A stretch of DNA of 64,000 bases from Bacillus solitudinis (GCF_002797395.1 NZ_KZ454943.1:510724-574723); one strand, 5' to 3'. Shown: positions 1 to 8,748, counted from the first letter of the stretch. The notes: generated from the letters alone by a model not told the origin. Translations and numbers: made by a program.

Positions 1-443
1 GTTTGATTGTAGATGTCAAATAAATCTTGATACGCTTCATACCGGTTTTCCATCGTTTCCGTTAACTTTTCCAAATCGCTTAGAATTGTTTCGTCTTCTA
101 TATTTTCAAATTCGAGTTTTATTTTATTAAACTCTTCAAAACTACGTTCGATACTTTCTTTTTCAATCATTATCATTTTTTCTCTCTCATCAATTGAAGC
201 TAATGCCTCATCCGAAAGTGAAAGAACTTTTTCAAATTCATCCATCCCTAGGGTAATCGCTTCTTCATACCATTGAAACTCCTTTTTTTCAGCCTCTTGC
301 AGAGGTTCTTGTTGTTGTTGGAAAGGTTCTTCGAGCTCAACAGCTTTCTCTAGATAAGTATAGATTTGTTCTGTCGATTGATTACCGCAAGCTGTTAATA
401 ATAGAATTAACAAAACCCAAATACCTAACTTATAATTCGGCAA
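1..443 (-). CDS. ykyA: YkyA-type lipoprotein, C-terminus outside window
   Basis: Start is read as TTG with a strong ribosome site (AAGGGGG, 7 nt upstream). The N-terminus is a lipoprotein signal: short basic head, hydrophobic LLILLLTAC, lipid-anchored Cys, then an acidic, Glu/Gln-rich, mostly helical mature part likely to form coiled coil. This matches the YkyA family of putative cell-wall-binding lipoproteins. In B. subtilis ykyA also sits next to def, ykrA, rpoY and rnjA, which supports the call. The frame is open to the window edge, so the gene is partial. Its role is not established; it is presumably anchored on the outer face of the membrane. Confidence 0.8.
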   Translation of the reverse strand, partial: MPNYKLGIWVLLILLLTACGNQSTEQIYTYLEKAVELEEPFQQQQEPLQEAEKKEFQWYEEAITLGMDEFEKVLSLSDEALASIDEREKMIMIEKESIERSFEEFNKIKLEFENIEDETILSDLEKLTETMENRYEAYQDLFDIYNQ

Positions 444-642
444 AACTTTTCCCCCTTAGCTTTTTATCAAGCTGAGTTTATTCTTAATCATACTATATGA
501 TCCTAATTTTTTTTTATGAGCATGTCTTTCTATAAAAAATAGTTTGCTTAAATGGGCATTCATCCAACCATCTTAATTGTCACCGCATATTGTAATAGTG
601 AATCGCAGCTAATGCGGTGCTATCAAAAAGGAGGAATTTACT

Positions 643-813
643 ATGTACGGATACGGTGCAGGCGCAGGTTGTTACGACCCATGTGCTTATGGTTATGGAG
701 CTCCAACAGGTGTTGCTGGTGTAGGAACTGGCGCAGGTAGAGGCTTTGCGTTAATTGTTGTTCTTTTCATCCTTCTCATTATTGTTGGCGCATCTCGTTT
801 TGGTCCTTGCTAA
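643..813 (+). CDS. YjcZ-family small membrane protein (56 aa)
   Basis: A 56-codon frame preceded by AAAGGAGGAATTTACT. The N-terminal half is Gly/Tyr/Ala-rich with cysteines ([14 protein letters not shown]), followed by one membrane segment ([15 protein letters not shown]) and a short tail ending in Cys. The Gly/Tyr-rich head plus the [16 protein letters not shown] segment is the signature of the YjcZ family of tiny Bacillus proteins associated with sporulation. It stands alone with its own hairpin downstream. Function is unknown; family membership is clear. Confidence 0.85.
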   Translation: MYGYGAGAGCYDPCAYGYGAPTGVAGVGTGAGRGFALIVVLFILLIIVGASRFGPC

Positions 814-826
814 TTAAAAGAACTAT

Positions 827-867
827 AATTAAGGGAAAGAGGGGTATCTCCCCCCTTCCCCTTAATT
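827..867 (+). terminator. hairpin after the YjcZ-like gene
   Basis: A long stem pairs AATTAAGGG..AGAGGGG with CCCCCCTTCCCCTTAATT over a short loop. It starts 14 nt after the stop codon. No clear T-run follows, so termination is likely but not certain. Confidence 0.55.
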
Positions 868-928
868 CCACTTGCTATTTTGCTTCTTTCTTTTTAAAGT
901 ATAATAGAAGCAAAGGAGTGGTACATAG

Positions 929-1465
929 ATGTTAACAATGAAAGATATTGTCCGTGAAGGTCATCCAGTTCTTAGAAAGGTTGCTGAAGAAGTCCCTTTA
1001 CCTGCATCAAAGGAAGATAAAAATACATTACAAAAAATGCTTGACTTTGTTAAAAATAGTCAGGAACCGGACATCGCGGAAAAATACCAACTAAGACCAG
1101 GAGTTGGACTTGCAGCACCTCAAATCGGCGTATCAAAACGGATGTTTGCTGTTCATATTACTGACGAACAAGACCAACTTTATAGTCTCGGATTATTCAA
1201 CCCAAAGATTGTTAGCCATTCTATTGAAGAAAATCATCTAGAGAATGGTGAGGGATGTTTATCCGTCGACCGTGAAATACCAGGCATAGTCCCGCGTCAC
1301 TCAAGAATCACCGTGAAAGGGACAACTCTAGAGGGAGAAGAAGTTACCCTAAGACTTCGTGGCCTTGTTTCAATCGTGTTCCAGCATGAACTTGACCATT
1401 TAAATGGTATTATGTTTTACGACCGAATTACCGAATTTGAAGACAAATTAAAAAAAGATATTTAA
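929..1465 (+). CDS. def: peptide deformylase
   Basis: Removes the formyl group from the initiator methionine of nascent proteins. All three family motifs are present: GVGLAAPQIG near residue 58, EGCLSV with metal ligand Cys110, and QHELDHLNG with His153, Glu154 and His157. At 178 aa it is close to B. subtilis YkrB (184 aa), the usual second deformylase. Good RBS (AAAGGAGTGG) 8-9 nt upstream. It is convergent with ykrA, and both gene ends border repeat R1. Confidence 0.96.
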   Translation: MLTMKDIVREGHPVLRKVAEEVPLPASKEDKNTLQKMLDFVKNSQEPDIAEKYQLRPGVGLAAPQIGVSKRMFAVHITDEQDQLYSLGLFNPKIVSHSIEENHLENGEGCLSVDREIPGIVPRHSRITVKGTTLEGEEVTLRLRGLVSIVFQHELDHLNGIMFYDRITEFEDKLKKDI

Positions 1466-1492
1466 GCTTTTTAAAAAGACACCCATAATTGA

Positions 1493-1652
1493 GAGGCCAC
1501 TGAAAAAAGGTATGATTTTCAGCTTTTTTCAATGGCCTTTAAGCGATGAGCGCAGACGTCGCCTTCTTTTTAGTCCGACATGAGCAGGTTTCTCATAGCG
1601 GGCGCGCGACGTTCGGAGCCATTGCGGCTTCCTTGAAGACCTTTTAGTGACT
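1493..1652. repeat. dispersed intergenic repeat, copy R1
   Basis: Begins with a hairpin (GGCCACTGAAAAAAGGT paired with CTTTTTTCAATGGCC). It continues with a segment containing AAGCGATGAGCGCAGACGTC, then the conserved core GGGCGCGCGACGTTCGGAGC, CATTGCGGCTTCC, and a distal end ACCTTTTAGTGAC that is again complementary to the first hairpin arm. It lies between the convergent genes def and ykrA. Read from the 3' end of ykrA, the hairpin comes last. Five related copies are listed separately (R2-R6). Confidence 0.75.
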
Positions 1653-1675
1653 TCTATACTGACCTTCTTTTTACT

Positions 1676-2452
1676 TTATTTTAATAACCCTACATGATGA
1701 AGTCCGTGTAAAATACCATCTTCATCAACCGTTTTAGTTACGAACTTAGCGACTGCCTTTGCCTCATCCATACCATTCCCCATCGCAACTCCTGTTCCAA
1801 CAAATTGGAGCATCTCTAAATCATTTAACGCATCTCCAAAAGCATATGCGTGCTCAGGTGTAATCGATAGATGCTTTAACAATGATTTTATTCCTAGAGC
1901 CTTTGATCCTCCGCTAGGTATCACGTCCATAGAATACGGATGCCAACGTATATAATCGAAATGTGAATGACTATCTCGATATGAGAGTTCCTCATGTTCC
2001 TCACAAAAAAGTAAAGCCTGATATACATTCTTCGTCTTATACGCATATGGATCATATGAAGGATAAGGCAGCTTTAAACTTCCCATCCCTTCGGAAACAT
2101 AGGGATCCTCTTCCCGATTTGATGTTGCTCCAATATGATCGAGAAATACCATCGAATGACTAAGCTTTTGTGCAGCGTCCTCTAACTTAATTAATTCATT
2201 GGTTGTTAAAGGTTTATGATCGACCATTTCATTCTCAAATACAACATATGAACCGTTAAAACTTATATACGAGTTTATACCTAGTTCATCCCGAAGATCT
2301 TTAAACATAAATGGTGCACGCCCCGTGGCAATGGCGACATAAACACCTTGGTTTTGCAGCTCTCGAATGGCATTTTTTGTTGACCCAGGCAATTTTTTCT
2401 CATCATTAAGAAGAGTTCCATCGATATCAAAAAAAACAACTTTTTTATTCAT
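1676..2452 (-). CDS. ykrA: HAD-superfamily (Cof-type) phosphatase YkrA
   Basis: A 258-aa cytoplasmic phosphatase of the Cof/IIB subfamily. Motif I is FFDIDGTLLN near the N-terminus, a cap domain lies in the middle, and the C-terminal motif is AFGDALNDLEML followed by a VAMGNG segment that closes the active site. The ATG at 2452 is chosen because AGGAG lies 8 nt upstream; a GTG three codons earlier overlaps that site. Position between def and rpoY-rnjA matches B. subtilis ykrA. The natural sugar-phosphate substrate is unknown. Confidence 0.9.
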   Translation of the reverse strand: MNKKVVFFDIDGTLLNDEKKLPGSTKNAIRELQNQGVYVAIATGRAPFMFKDLRDELGINSYISFNGSYVVFENEMVDHKPLTTNELIKLEDAAQKLSHSMVFLDHIGATSNREEDPYVSEGMGSLKLPYPSYDPYAYKTKNVYQALLFCEEHEELSYRDSHSHFDYIRWHPYSMDVIPSGGSKALGIKSLLKHLSITPEHAYAFGDALNDLEMLQFVGTGVAMGNGMDEAKAVAKFVTKTVDEDGILHGLHHVGLLK

Positions 2453-2644
2453 TTTCTCCACTCCTATTTTTCATCTGTACATTATCTCTCTTTATATTTT
2501 CAAAGTAATAGTAATTCCATTAATTACCTTGGAGGTCGTTTTTTATCCAACACATACTAAGCATATCAAATCCTCTCTTGTTGGTCATTGCAAAATTTTG
2601 ATTTTTCTTAAATAATATCCGAGTTATGTGAAAGGAGTGAATTT

Positions 2645-2722
2645 ATGTTACGTAAATTACGTAAGAAACTAATTAAAGGTTGTCGCAATCTCCTTCCTAA
2701 AAATCGTTTACTTGAAGTATAA
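2645..2722 (+). CDS. 25-aa basic peptide, unrecognised
   Basis: A short frame with a strong ribosome site (AAAGGAGTGAATTT before ATG). It starts MLRKLRKKLIKGCRN and ends LLPKNRLLEV. Eight of the 25 residues are Lys or Arg, and the first half would make an amphipathic cationic helix. It lies on the same strand 139 nt before rpoY. I do not recognise it. The good RBS and dense basic composition argue for a real peptide, but its size makes chance possible. Confidence 0.4.
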   Translation: MLRKLRKKLIKGCRNLLPKNRLLEV

Positions 2723-2797
2723 GTAAGGTTTGATGTGATTAAAATGAACAGTTAAGGTGTATAAGAACTGTAATTTACTTAAAATAAAAATAAAAAC

Positions 2798-2826
2798 ATG
2801 AAATAACGCGCCTATTGCTTTATAAT
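2798..2826 (+). promoter_or_regulatory. likely sigma-A promoter of rpoY-rnjA
   Basis: A consensus -10 (TATAAT, 2821-2826) with ATGAAA 17 nt upstream as a weak -35, 36 nt ahead of the rpoY start codon. Confidence 0.5.
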
Positions 2827-2861
2827 GAAAATATAACCAACGTTAAGGAGAGGTCTTTCAT

Positions 2862-3071
2862 ATGATTTTTAAAGTTTATTTCCAAAAAATTTGGGGACAA
2901 GTCCCTGTTCGTGAAACGACAGAAACTATTTATGTAGAAGCGGTAAGTGAATCCGATGTTCGGAAAAAGCTTATCCCACGTAAATATAATATTGAGTTTA
3001 TTACAGAAATCTCTGGAGCACACCTTGAATATGAACAAAGTCGTGAAGATTTTAAGGTGGAGGCACTCTAA
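2862..3071 (+). CDS. rpoY: RNA polymerase epsilon subunit
   Basis: A 69-aa protein starting MIFKVYFQKIWGQVPVRE, with the conserved RETTETIYVEA and RKKLIPRKYNIEFI stretches of the RpoY (YkzG, DUF1447) family. It is a small accessory subunit of Firmicute RNA polymerase that binds the underside of the core. RBS AAGGAGAGG lies 8 nt before ATG. Its stop codon directly abuts the rnjA start, so the two are translated from one transcript, as in B. subtilis. Confidence 0.96.
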   Translation: MIFKVYFQKIWGQVPVRETTETIYVEAVSESDVRKKLIPRKYNIEFITEISGAHLEYEQSREDFKVEAL

Positions 3072-4739
3072 ATGAAGCAAATTAAGAATAACCAAACAGC
3101 TGTATTCGCATTAGGCGGATTAGGTGAGATCGGAAAAAACACCTATGCTGTGCAATTTCAAGACGAAATTATTGTGATTGATGCCGGGATTAAGTTTCCA
3201 GAGGACGAACTTCTTGGTATCGATTATGTTATACCAGACTATAGCTATTTAGCTAAAAATGTTGATAAAATTAAGGGTTTATTTATTACGCATGGTCACG
3301 AAGACCATATCGGTGGGATTCCCTATTTACTACGTGAAGTTAACATTCCAATTTACGGCGGTAAGCTCGCTCTAGGTTTATTAAAAGGGAAACTTGAGGA
3401 GCATGGTCTACTTAGAAAAGCACAGCTACACGAAATTAGTGAAGATGAGATTATAAAATTCACAAAGACATCTGTTTCTTTTTTCCGCACAACACATAGC
3501 ATTCCAGATTCGTATGGTGTGGTCGTAAAAACACCACCAGGAAATGTTGTTCACACAGGAGATTTTAAATTCGATTTTACACCTGTAGGGGAACCTGCTA
3601 ATTTAACAAAGATGGCTAGAATTGGTGAGGAAGGCGTACTTTGCTTACTTTCAGACAGTACAAATAGTGAAATCCCTGATTTTACAATGTCTGAACGAAA
3701 AGTCGGTGAAAGCATTGATAATATTTTTCGGAAAGTAGATGGACGAATTATCTTTGCTACGTTCGCTTCTAATATTTACCGATTACAACAAGTCGTAGAA
3801 TCTGCCGTAACTCACGGTCGTAAAGTTGCGGTTTTTGGCCGAAGTATGGAGAATGCTTTAAATATTGGTCAAGAACTAGGTTATATTAAAGCTCCAAAGA
3901 GTACGTTTATTGATCATTCACAGCTTAACAAATTACCTGACAATCAAGTAACAATTCTTTGTACGGGAAGTCAGGGTGAGCCGATGGCAGCTTTGTCACG
4001 AATCGCTTTTGGTACCCATCGACAAATTCAAATCATTCCCGGAGACACGGTTGTCTTTTCTTCTTCACCTATTCCAGGAAACACTTTAAGTGTTAGTAAG
4101 ACCATTAATCAACTTTACCGTTTAGGGGCTAATGTCATTCACGGTTCCTTAAATGACATTCACACCTCTGGTCATGGTGGACAAGAAGAGCAAAAACTTA
4201 TGCTTCGTTTAATGAAACCACAATACTTCCTTCCGATTCATGGCGAATACCGGATGCTAAAAATGCACGTGAAGTTAGCACAGGATTGTGGAGTAGATGA
4301 GAAAAACTGTTTTATCATGGATAATGGCGACGTTCTTGCTTTACATCCTGATGAAGCAGGTGTTGTTGGAAAAGTTCCTTCAAACTCTGTCTATGTTGAC
4401 GGAAATGGAATTGGTGATATCGGAAATATCGTATTACGTGATCGTCGAATTTTATCCGAAGAAGGACTCGTCGTTATAGTAGTTAGCTTAAATATGAAAG
4501 AATTCAAAGTAACTGCAGGTCCAGACATCATTTCAAGAGGCTTTGTTTATATGAGAGAATCTAGTGATTTAATTCATGAGGCACAGAAGCTTCTTGCTAA
4601 ACATTTAGATGATGTCATGGAAAGAAAAACAACACAGTGGTCTGAAATTAAGAATGAAATGACCGATTTATTAGGTCCATTTTTATATGAGAGAACGAAA
4701 CGAAAACCAATGATTTTGCCGATAATTATGGAAGTATAA
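3072..4739 (+). CDS. rnjA: ribonuclease J1
   Basis: A 555-aa metallo-beta-lactamase/beta-CASP nuclease with 5'-3' exonuclease and endonuclease activity, central to mRNA decay and 16S rRNA maturation. The metal-binding motif HGHEDHIGG is at residues 74-82 (His74, His76, Asp78, His79). Further motifs are HTGDFKFD, the SGHGG loop and PIHGEYRM. Length matches B. subtilis RNase J1 (555 aa). It starts immediately after the rpoY stop codon and ends at a strong terminator shared with the convergent amidase gene. Confidence 0.97.
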   Translation: MKQIKNNQTAVFALGGLGEIGKNTYAVQFQDEIIVIDAGIKFPEDELLGIDYVIPDYSYLAKNVDKIKGLFITHGHEDHIGGIPYLLREVNIPIYGGKLALGLLKGKLEEHGLLRKAQLHEISEDEIIKFTKTSVSFFRTTHSIPDSYGVVVKTPPGNVVHTGDFKFDFTPVGEPANLTKMARIGEEGVLCLLSDSTNSEIPDFTMSERKVGESIDNIFRKVDGRIIFATFASNIYRLQQVVESAVTHGRKVAVFGRSMENALNIGQELGYIKAPKSTFIDHSQLNKLPDNQVTILCTGSQGEPMAALSRIAFGTHRQIQIIPGDTVVFSSSPIPGNTLSVSKTINQLYRLGANVIHGSLNDIHTSGHGGQEEQKLMLRLMKPQYFLPIHGEYRMLKMHVKLAQDCGVDEKNCFIMDNGDVLALHPDEAGVVGKVPSNSVYVDGNGIGDIGNIVLRDRRILSEEGLVVIVVSLNMKEFKVTAGPDIISRGFVYMRESSDLIHEAQKLLAKHLDDVMERKTTQWSEIKNEMTDLLGPFLYERTKRKPMILPIIMEV

Positions 4740-4773
4740 AAAAAGGTCATCGCTTATTGCGATGACCTTTTTT
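4738..4773. terminator. bidirectional terminator between rnjA and amidase gene
   Basis: Perfect stem AAAAGGTCATCGC / GCGATGACCTTTT with a 5-nt loop, A-rich before and T-rich after. It can end rnjA and the convergent gene. Confidence 0.9.
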
Positions 4774-6004
4774 AAGTGAATAATCTTTCCCATGTTTGTG
4801 GACCAACAATCCCATCAACGACTATTCCTTCACTACGTTGAAAGTTTCGAACAGAGCGCTCTGTAATTGGCCCATATAAACTATCCGTCTCAACATTCAG
4901 AGCACGCTGCACACGCTTTACGTCATCTCCTCGTAAATAAGGAGTCTGAACAGATAAGAGGCGTCTATAACCAACTCCATTTGTTCGACGAATACGATCG
5001 AGTGCCCTCCAAGTTCGCGGACCAACAATTCCATCAACTAATAAACTATGCTCCCTTTGAAAGTCTCGTACGTTTTGTGTTGTTTCTTCACCGTACATAC
5101 CATCAACCATTGCCCCCACCTTTTGCTGAACCTCTCTTACGTCTTCGCCACGCATCATAGGCTGAATAAAACGAAGCATTCTACGTGATTCAGATGAAAA
5201 CACTTCTTCGTTTTCATCTGGTTCGTCTGTAGGAGATCCATGCTCAATCATTTCTGGTTCTCCCTTGTAATCTCGTAGCGCTGCTCTGGTCTCAGGACCA
5301 ACGATTCCGTCAACCCCAATTTCAACAGTGCGTTGAAACCTTACGACAGCATCGTAAGTTCTCGGTCCATAGATACCATCAATCGGACCAGGGAGAAAAC
5401 CAAGACTGTCCAGACGTTCTTGAAGTGCTTTAATATCATCACCTTGGTCACCTCTTGAGAGATAGGTTCTTTGTCTCTCTCCAGAAACGTACGAAGAAGA
5501 ATTACCCTCTAAGGAAGTCACAGCCCCTCCTTCATTTAGCAACTGACTTCGAAATGTTTCCATATTTATTGATGGACAAGCCTTCCAAGAATATCCCGGA
5601 AATTCAGTATGACCCCATACATTATCTACGGTAATATTTAACTCGTTCATTAATCGACGTGTAAGTAAGATTGTTGCGTTTCGTTGGGCGTCTCCTAATG
5701 ATTCTGTTTGGAAATTACCGACCATACAAATACCAACTGCAAATCCATTGCTATTACCTACATGATAACTAACGACTTCTAAATCATGACATAGGCTAAC
5801 CTTTCCTTCTTTATCAACAACATAATGATAGCCAATACCGGGCCACCCTAATTCATTTACATGATAACGGGCAAATGCCTCTGCACTTCCTGAAGTAGTT
5901 GCACTATGATGAATAGCAATATTTTTAATTGAATTTCTTGATCTTCTCCGATACGTACGAGAACCATGTTTTGTAAGGGTCCCACGTTTATCTATCATGC
6001 TCAC
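4772..6004 (-). CDS. N-acetylmuramoyl-L-alanine amidase with three peptidoglycan-binding domains
   Basis: A 410-aa cell-wall hydrolase. Residues ~28-160 form an Amidase_2/PGRP-type zinc domain: IAIHHSA with His32, GHTEFPGYSW with His132, and KACPS with Cys143 are the expected ligands. Three PG_binding_1 repeats follow (about 180-245, 275-335, 345-408), each with an (R)GDDVK..Q..L start and a VDGIVGP.T end. The start is read as GTG at 6004, with GAGGTG 7 nt upstream. No signal peptide is visible; the N-terminus is short and basic. Export would therefore need another route or mother-cell/lysis release. A role in sporulation or spore cortex work is possible but unproven. Confidence 0.88.
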   Translation of the reverse strand: MSMIDKRGTLTKHGSRTYRRRSRNSIKNIAIHHSATTSGSAEAFARYHVNELGWPGIGYHYVVDKEGKVSLCHDLEVVSYHVGNSNGFAVGICMVGNFQTESLGDAQRNATILLTRRLMNELNITVDNVWGHTEFPGYSWKACPSINMETFRSQLLNEGGAVTSLEGNSSSYVSGERQRTYLSRGDQGDDIKALQERLDSLGFLPGPIDGIYGPRTYDAVVRFQRTVEIGVDGIVGPETRAALRDYKGEPEMIEHGSPTDEPDENEEVFSSESRRMLRFIQPMMRGEDVREVQQKVGAMVDGMYGEETTQNVRDFQREHSLLVDGIVGPRTWRALDRIRRTNGVGYRRLLSVQTPYLRGDDVKRVQRALNVETDSLYGPITERSVRNFQRSEGIVVDGIVGPQTWERLFT

Positions 6005-6081
6005 AACGCATCACCTCATCATATATATATAGATGATAAGTATTTATGGTGATTTGTTTTTCTAAAAAAGATGCTTTAAAA

Positions 6082-6111
6082 AAGAGCTCACACGTAATTG
6101 TGTAGGCTCTT
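6082..6111 (-). terminator. terminator after ykuV
   Basis: Stem AAGAGC..CACA / TGTG..GCTCTT just past the ykuV stop on the minus strand, followed by a T-rich run. Confidence 0.7.
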
Positions 6112-6124
6112 CATAAACAATATT

Positions 6125-6574
6125 CTATTCTTTTATCCCTAAGACGCGATTCACTCGCTTTGTTAGCATTTTCATACCACCGCCACCAGCTTGGAAATGG
6201 CGTAGCTGCCCTTCCTCATCAAAAACATAATAAGCAGGAACGTACTCATTTTCAAAAGCATCTGTTAATTTATGTTCACTATCAACAAAAATAGGTTGAA
6301 TAATTCCATGTTCATCCGCAACTTTTTTTATTTCATCTAAATCTAAATCCTTCTCAGAGCGCGGCATATGAACAGCTATTACCTTTAACTTTCCCTTATA
6401 TAAATCACGAAATTCATTGACATTTGGCATTGCCTCTTTACATAATCCGCAACTAATTGACCAAAAATGGATAAGTGTTGGTACTCCATCCACATCACCT
6501 TTTGAAACTTCACCATTAAACCAAGTTGTTGCACCTTCTAATTCTGGCATTTGTGAACGTAATTTCAGGGCCAT
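6125..6574 (-). CDS. ykuV: cytoplasmic thioredoxin-like protein YkuV
   Basis: A 149-aa thioredoxin-fold thiol-disulfide oxidoreductase. The redox motif is SCGLCKEAMP (Cys42, Cys45), the cis-proline region is EYVPAYYVFDE, and the tail is HFQAGGGGMKMLTKRVNRVLG. Sequence and length agree closely with B. subtilis YkuV, except for CGLC here against CHLC as I recall it. No signal peptide, so it acts in the cytoplasm. RBS AGGAGGAAGAGAA. It lies downstream of the peroxiredoxin gene ykuU, from which a hairpin separates it; it may reduce peroxiredoxin or other thiols. Confidence 0.93.
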   Translation of the reverse strand: MALKLRSQMPELEGATTWFNGEVSKGDVDGVPTLIHFWSISCGLCKEAMPNVNEFRDLYKGKLKVIAVHMPRSEKDLDLDEIKKVADEHGIIQPIFVDSEHKLTDAFENEYVPAYYVFDEEGQLRHFQAGGGGMKMLTKRVNRVLGIKE

Positions 6575-6660
6575 TTCTCTTCCTCCTATATATTTTAAGT
6601 TACACTTTACCTTATTAAAGTGATTTGAAATGTTTCCTCTTAACTAATTTTTTTGAAAGC

Positions 6661-6690
6661 AAAGGGTCTAACATCCCTGCTAGACCCTTT
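6661..6690 (-). terminator. hairpin between ykuU and ykuV
   Basis: Perfect 10-bp stem AAAGGGTCTA / TAGACCCTTT with a 10-nt loop, just past ykuU. It probably ends or reduces ykuU transcription before ykuV. Confidence 0.75.
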
Positions 6691-6712
6691 GGAAAATTAT
6701 AAGATTGTCTAT

Positions 6713-7264
6713 TTAAACGTTTAGCGTTTCTTGACCTGGCTTCCAATTCGCCGGGCAAAGTCCACCAGTTTGTAAAGCTTGAAGTACACGAAGTGTTTCA
6801 TCAACATCGCGACCGATATTGTTGTGATTTACTACAGAATACATTAATTCACCTTCAGGGCTAATAATGAATAGTCCACGAAGAGCAATACCCTCCTCTT
6901 CAATAAGAACACCATACTCACGAGAGACTGAATGGTTTGTGTCAGCCGCTAAAGAATACTTTAATTCACCAAGTCCGTTATCATCACGAGACGTATTTAT
7001 CCACGCTTTGTGAGTATGAACCGTATCTGTAGAAACTCCAATTACTTCAGCATCTAAATCTTCAAATTCATCAAAACGATCGCTAAGTGACGTAATTTCT
7101 GTTGGACATACAAAAGTAAAATCCATTGGATAGAAAAATAAAACTGTCCACTTATCATTCTTCATGTTGTCTTCAAGACTAACCTTTGCAAATTCTTTGT
7201 TTGGCAAAACAGCATCCAATTCAAAACGCGGTGCTTGCTTTGCTACCATACGCTTGTCTGTCAT
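6713..7264 (-). CDS. ykuU: 2-Cys peroxiredoxin YkuU
   Basis: A 183-aa thiol peroxidase of the AhpC/TSA family that reduces hydrogen peroxide and organic peroxides in the cytoplasm. The peroxidatic motif is DFTFVCPTE (Cys53); the resolving cysteine is in GGLCPANW near residue 170, giving the typical two-Cys layout. RBS TTAGGAGGT. It is preceded by a near-consensus sigma-A promoter. Neighbours ykuT and ykuV match the B. subtilis order ykuT-ykuU-ykuV. Confidence 0.95.
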   Translation of the reverse strand: MTDKRMVAKQAPRFELDAVLPNKEFAKVSLEDNMKNDKWTVLFFYPMDFTFVCPTEITSLSDRFDEFEDLDAEVIGVSTDTVHTHKAWINTSRDDNGLGELKYSLAADTNHSVSREYGVLIEEEGIALRGLFIISPEGELMYSVVNHNNIGRDVDETLRVLQALQTGGLCPANWKPGQETLNV

Positions 7265-7308
7265 ATGTACCTACCTCCTAATATTGTTGAAACCTAAGCT
7301 CAATTCTA

Positions 7309-7337
7309 ATTATAAAAGAAGCTTACTTTTTAGTCAA
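7309..7337 (-). promoter_or_regulatory. sigma-A promoter of ykuU
   Basis: On the minus strand TTGACT (7332-7337), a 17-nt spacer and TATAAT (7309-7314), about 45 nt upstream of the ykuU start. The AT-rich stretch just after it resembles half of a PerR box, but the second half matches poorly. Confidence 0.8.
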
Positions 7338-7394
7338 TGTTAAATAATAATAAATGTAAATTGCTATATCTTTACTTCTCTTTGAAAGACTTTT

Positions 7395-7462
7395 GTTATA
7401 ATTCCCTTAATAATCAGTAATAAACTTATATTTATTATTTTATATTATAAGGGATTTTTTTT
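7395..7462 (+). terminator. orphan promoter -10 plus terminator-like hairpin in the ykuU/ykuT gap
   Basis: TATAAT (about 7396-7401) is followed at once by a stem pairing TCCCTTAATAAT (7403-7414) with ATATTATAAGGGA (7442-7454) and then eight T residues. This is an intrinsic terminator on the plus strand with no gene in front of it. It may end a very short transcript, or insulate ykuT from antisense or upstream transcription. Confidence 0.4.
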
Positions 7463-7511
7463 AAAAATGCGAATTATATGCTTTGGTATTCTCATTTAGT
7501 TCATTTCTAGT

Positions 7512-7540
7512 TTGAACATTATAACAAACTGTGATACGAT
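7512..7540 (+). promoter_or_regulatory. sigma-A promoter of ykuT
   Basis: TTGAAC (7512-7517), a 17-nt spacer, TACGAT (7535-7540), 86 nt before the ykuT ATG. Confidence 0.65.
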
Positions 7541-7626
7541 TTTATTCAAAATCGCCCACCTAGTGTTTAATATACATTAAATCGGCTATTGAATAAATTG
7601 TGTTGAAATTGTTAGGAGATGATAAG

Positions 7627-8454
7627 ATGGATCTTTCAATTGAAGAAGCTTTTTTTACGGGAATCATCATCATTTTAGGACAAGTCCTATTAGCAGTCAT
7701 TGCGTTTCTTATTGCTCGTTTAATTGGGAAACGAGTTATATCAGGGACTTTTCAAAAAATGGAAAGACAAAAAAACATAGCAAGCGGTCGTGTTAAAACA
7801 CTAGAAAAATTAGCAGTAAACGCCTTTTCATACGTTCTAATATTTGTATTTATTACAATTATTATCAATATTTTTGGTCTAGATGCTACGGGACTTATTG
7901 CAGGTGCTGGTGTAGCAGGTTTAGCCATTGGCTTCGGTGCTCAAGGACTAGTAAGTGATGTTGTCACAGGCTTCTTCCTTTTGCTCGAAAAACAAATAGA
8001 TGTTGATGATTACGTGACAGCTGGGGGAATAGACGGCATCGTTGAAGAAGTTGGTTTACGCACCACAAAAATTCGTGGTTTTGACGGAACCATTCATTAT
8101 ATTCCTAATCGTGAAATAAGCAGTGTTAGTAATCATTCCCGAGGAAATATGCGCGCACTTGTTGATATGAGTATTTCATACGATGATAACATTGATGAAG
8201 CCATCAGCGTAATGCAAGCTGCATGTGATAAGTTAGCAATCGATGATGAGACAATTAAAGAAGGGCCGAATGTCATTGGTGTTCAGGGGCTTGGCGACTC
8301 AGATGTTGTCCTTCGAATTATTGCTAAAACCGAAAACATGGCGCAATGGGCTGTTGAGCGAAAAATAAGAAAAATACTTAAAGAAGCTTTAGATGCTAAC
8401 AATATTGAAATTCCGTTTCCACATCAAGTTTACATTCAGAAGAAAGAAAAATAA
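7627..8454 (+). CDS. ykuT: small-conductance mechanosensitive channel YkuT
   Basis: A 275-aa MscS-family channel that opens under membrane tension to release solutes on hypo-osmotic shock. Two N-terminal membrane segments precede the pore helix with its Gly/Ala-rich GAGVAGLAIGFGAQGLVSD, then the beta domain (GGIDGIVEEVGLRTTKIR) and the C-terminal alpha/beta domain. ATG at 7627 is chosen because AGGAG sits 8 nt upstream. Synteny matches B. subtilis ykuT next to ykuU. A terminator separates it from convergent ykuS. Confidence 0.93.
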   Translation: MDLSIEEAFFTGIIIILGQVLLAVIAFLIARLIGKRVISGTFQKMERQKNIASGRVKTLEKLAVNAFSYVLIFVFITIIINIFGLDATGLIAGAGVAGLAIGFGAQGLVSDVVTGFFLLLEKQIDVDDYVTAGGIDGIVEEVGLRTTKIRGFDGTIHYIPNREISSVSNHSRGNMRALVDMSISYDDNIDEAISVMQAACDKLAIDDETIKEGPNVIGVQGLGDSDVVLRIIAKTENMAQWAVERKIRKILKEALDANNIEIPFPHQVYIQKKEK

Positions 8455-8469
8455 CACCGTATAGTTATG

Positions 8470-8501
8470 GACCAGAGGATAATGTCATCCTCTGGTCTTT
8501 G
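8470..8501. terminator. terminator between ykuT and ykuS
   Basis: Perfect 11-bp stem GACCAGAGGAT / ATCCTCTGGTC with a 6-nt loop and a following T-run on the plus strand. It serves convergent genes. Confidence 0.88.
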
Positions 8502-8502
8502 T

Positions 8503-8748
8503 TTAACGACCCACTTTTTGATTAACCATTTTACAAACTTCCTGAGCGTTCATTCCATGTACATTAATCACAGATCCCTGTGTTACCGTGTTTTGAATTC
8601 CCATGACGTTTTGATCTTGACCAGTAATTACGCAACAGTCACAGCCTTCTGCATCATTTTCCTGTTTTAATTGGATTACTTCATAGCCTTGTGATTGTAA
8701 TTCTTCTTGTACATCTGTTAACGATTGTTCCACACCAACCTTTGGCAT
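8503..8748 (-). CDS. ykuS: UPF0180 protein YkuS
   Basis: An 81-aa protein starting [20 protein letters not shown] with the conserved [16 protein letters not shown] centre and a C-terminal [12 protein letters not shown]. This matches the UPF0180/YkuS family found across Bacillus. No membrane segment or signal. RBS GTGGAGGTG. Molecular function is unknown; the paired cysteines may bind metal or be redox active, which is inference. Confidence 0.92.
   Translation of the reverse strand: MPKVGVEQSLTDVQEELQSQGYEVIQLKQENDAEGCDCCVITGQDQNVMGIQNTVTQGSVINVHGMNAQEVCKMVNQKVGR

Noticed and set aside
552-740. 62-codon Arg/Cys-rich frame
   Set aside because: It overlaps the YjcZ-like gene, which has the proper ribosome site and family signature.
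7300-7325. PerR box upstream of ykuU
   Set aside because: TTATAAT matches the left half, but the right half fits only 3 of 7 positions, and the -10 box itself explains the left half.
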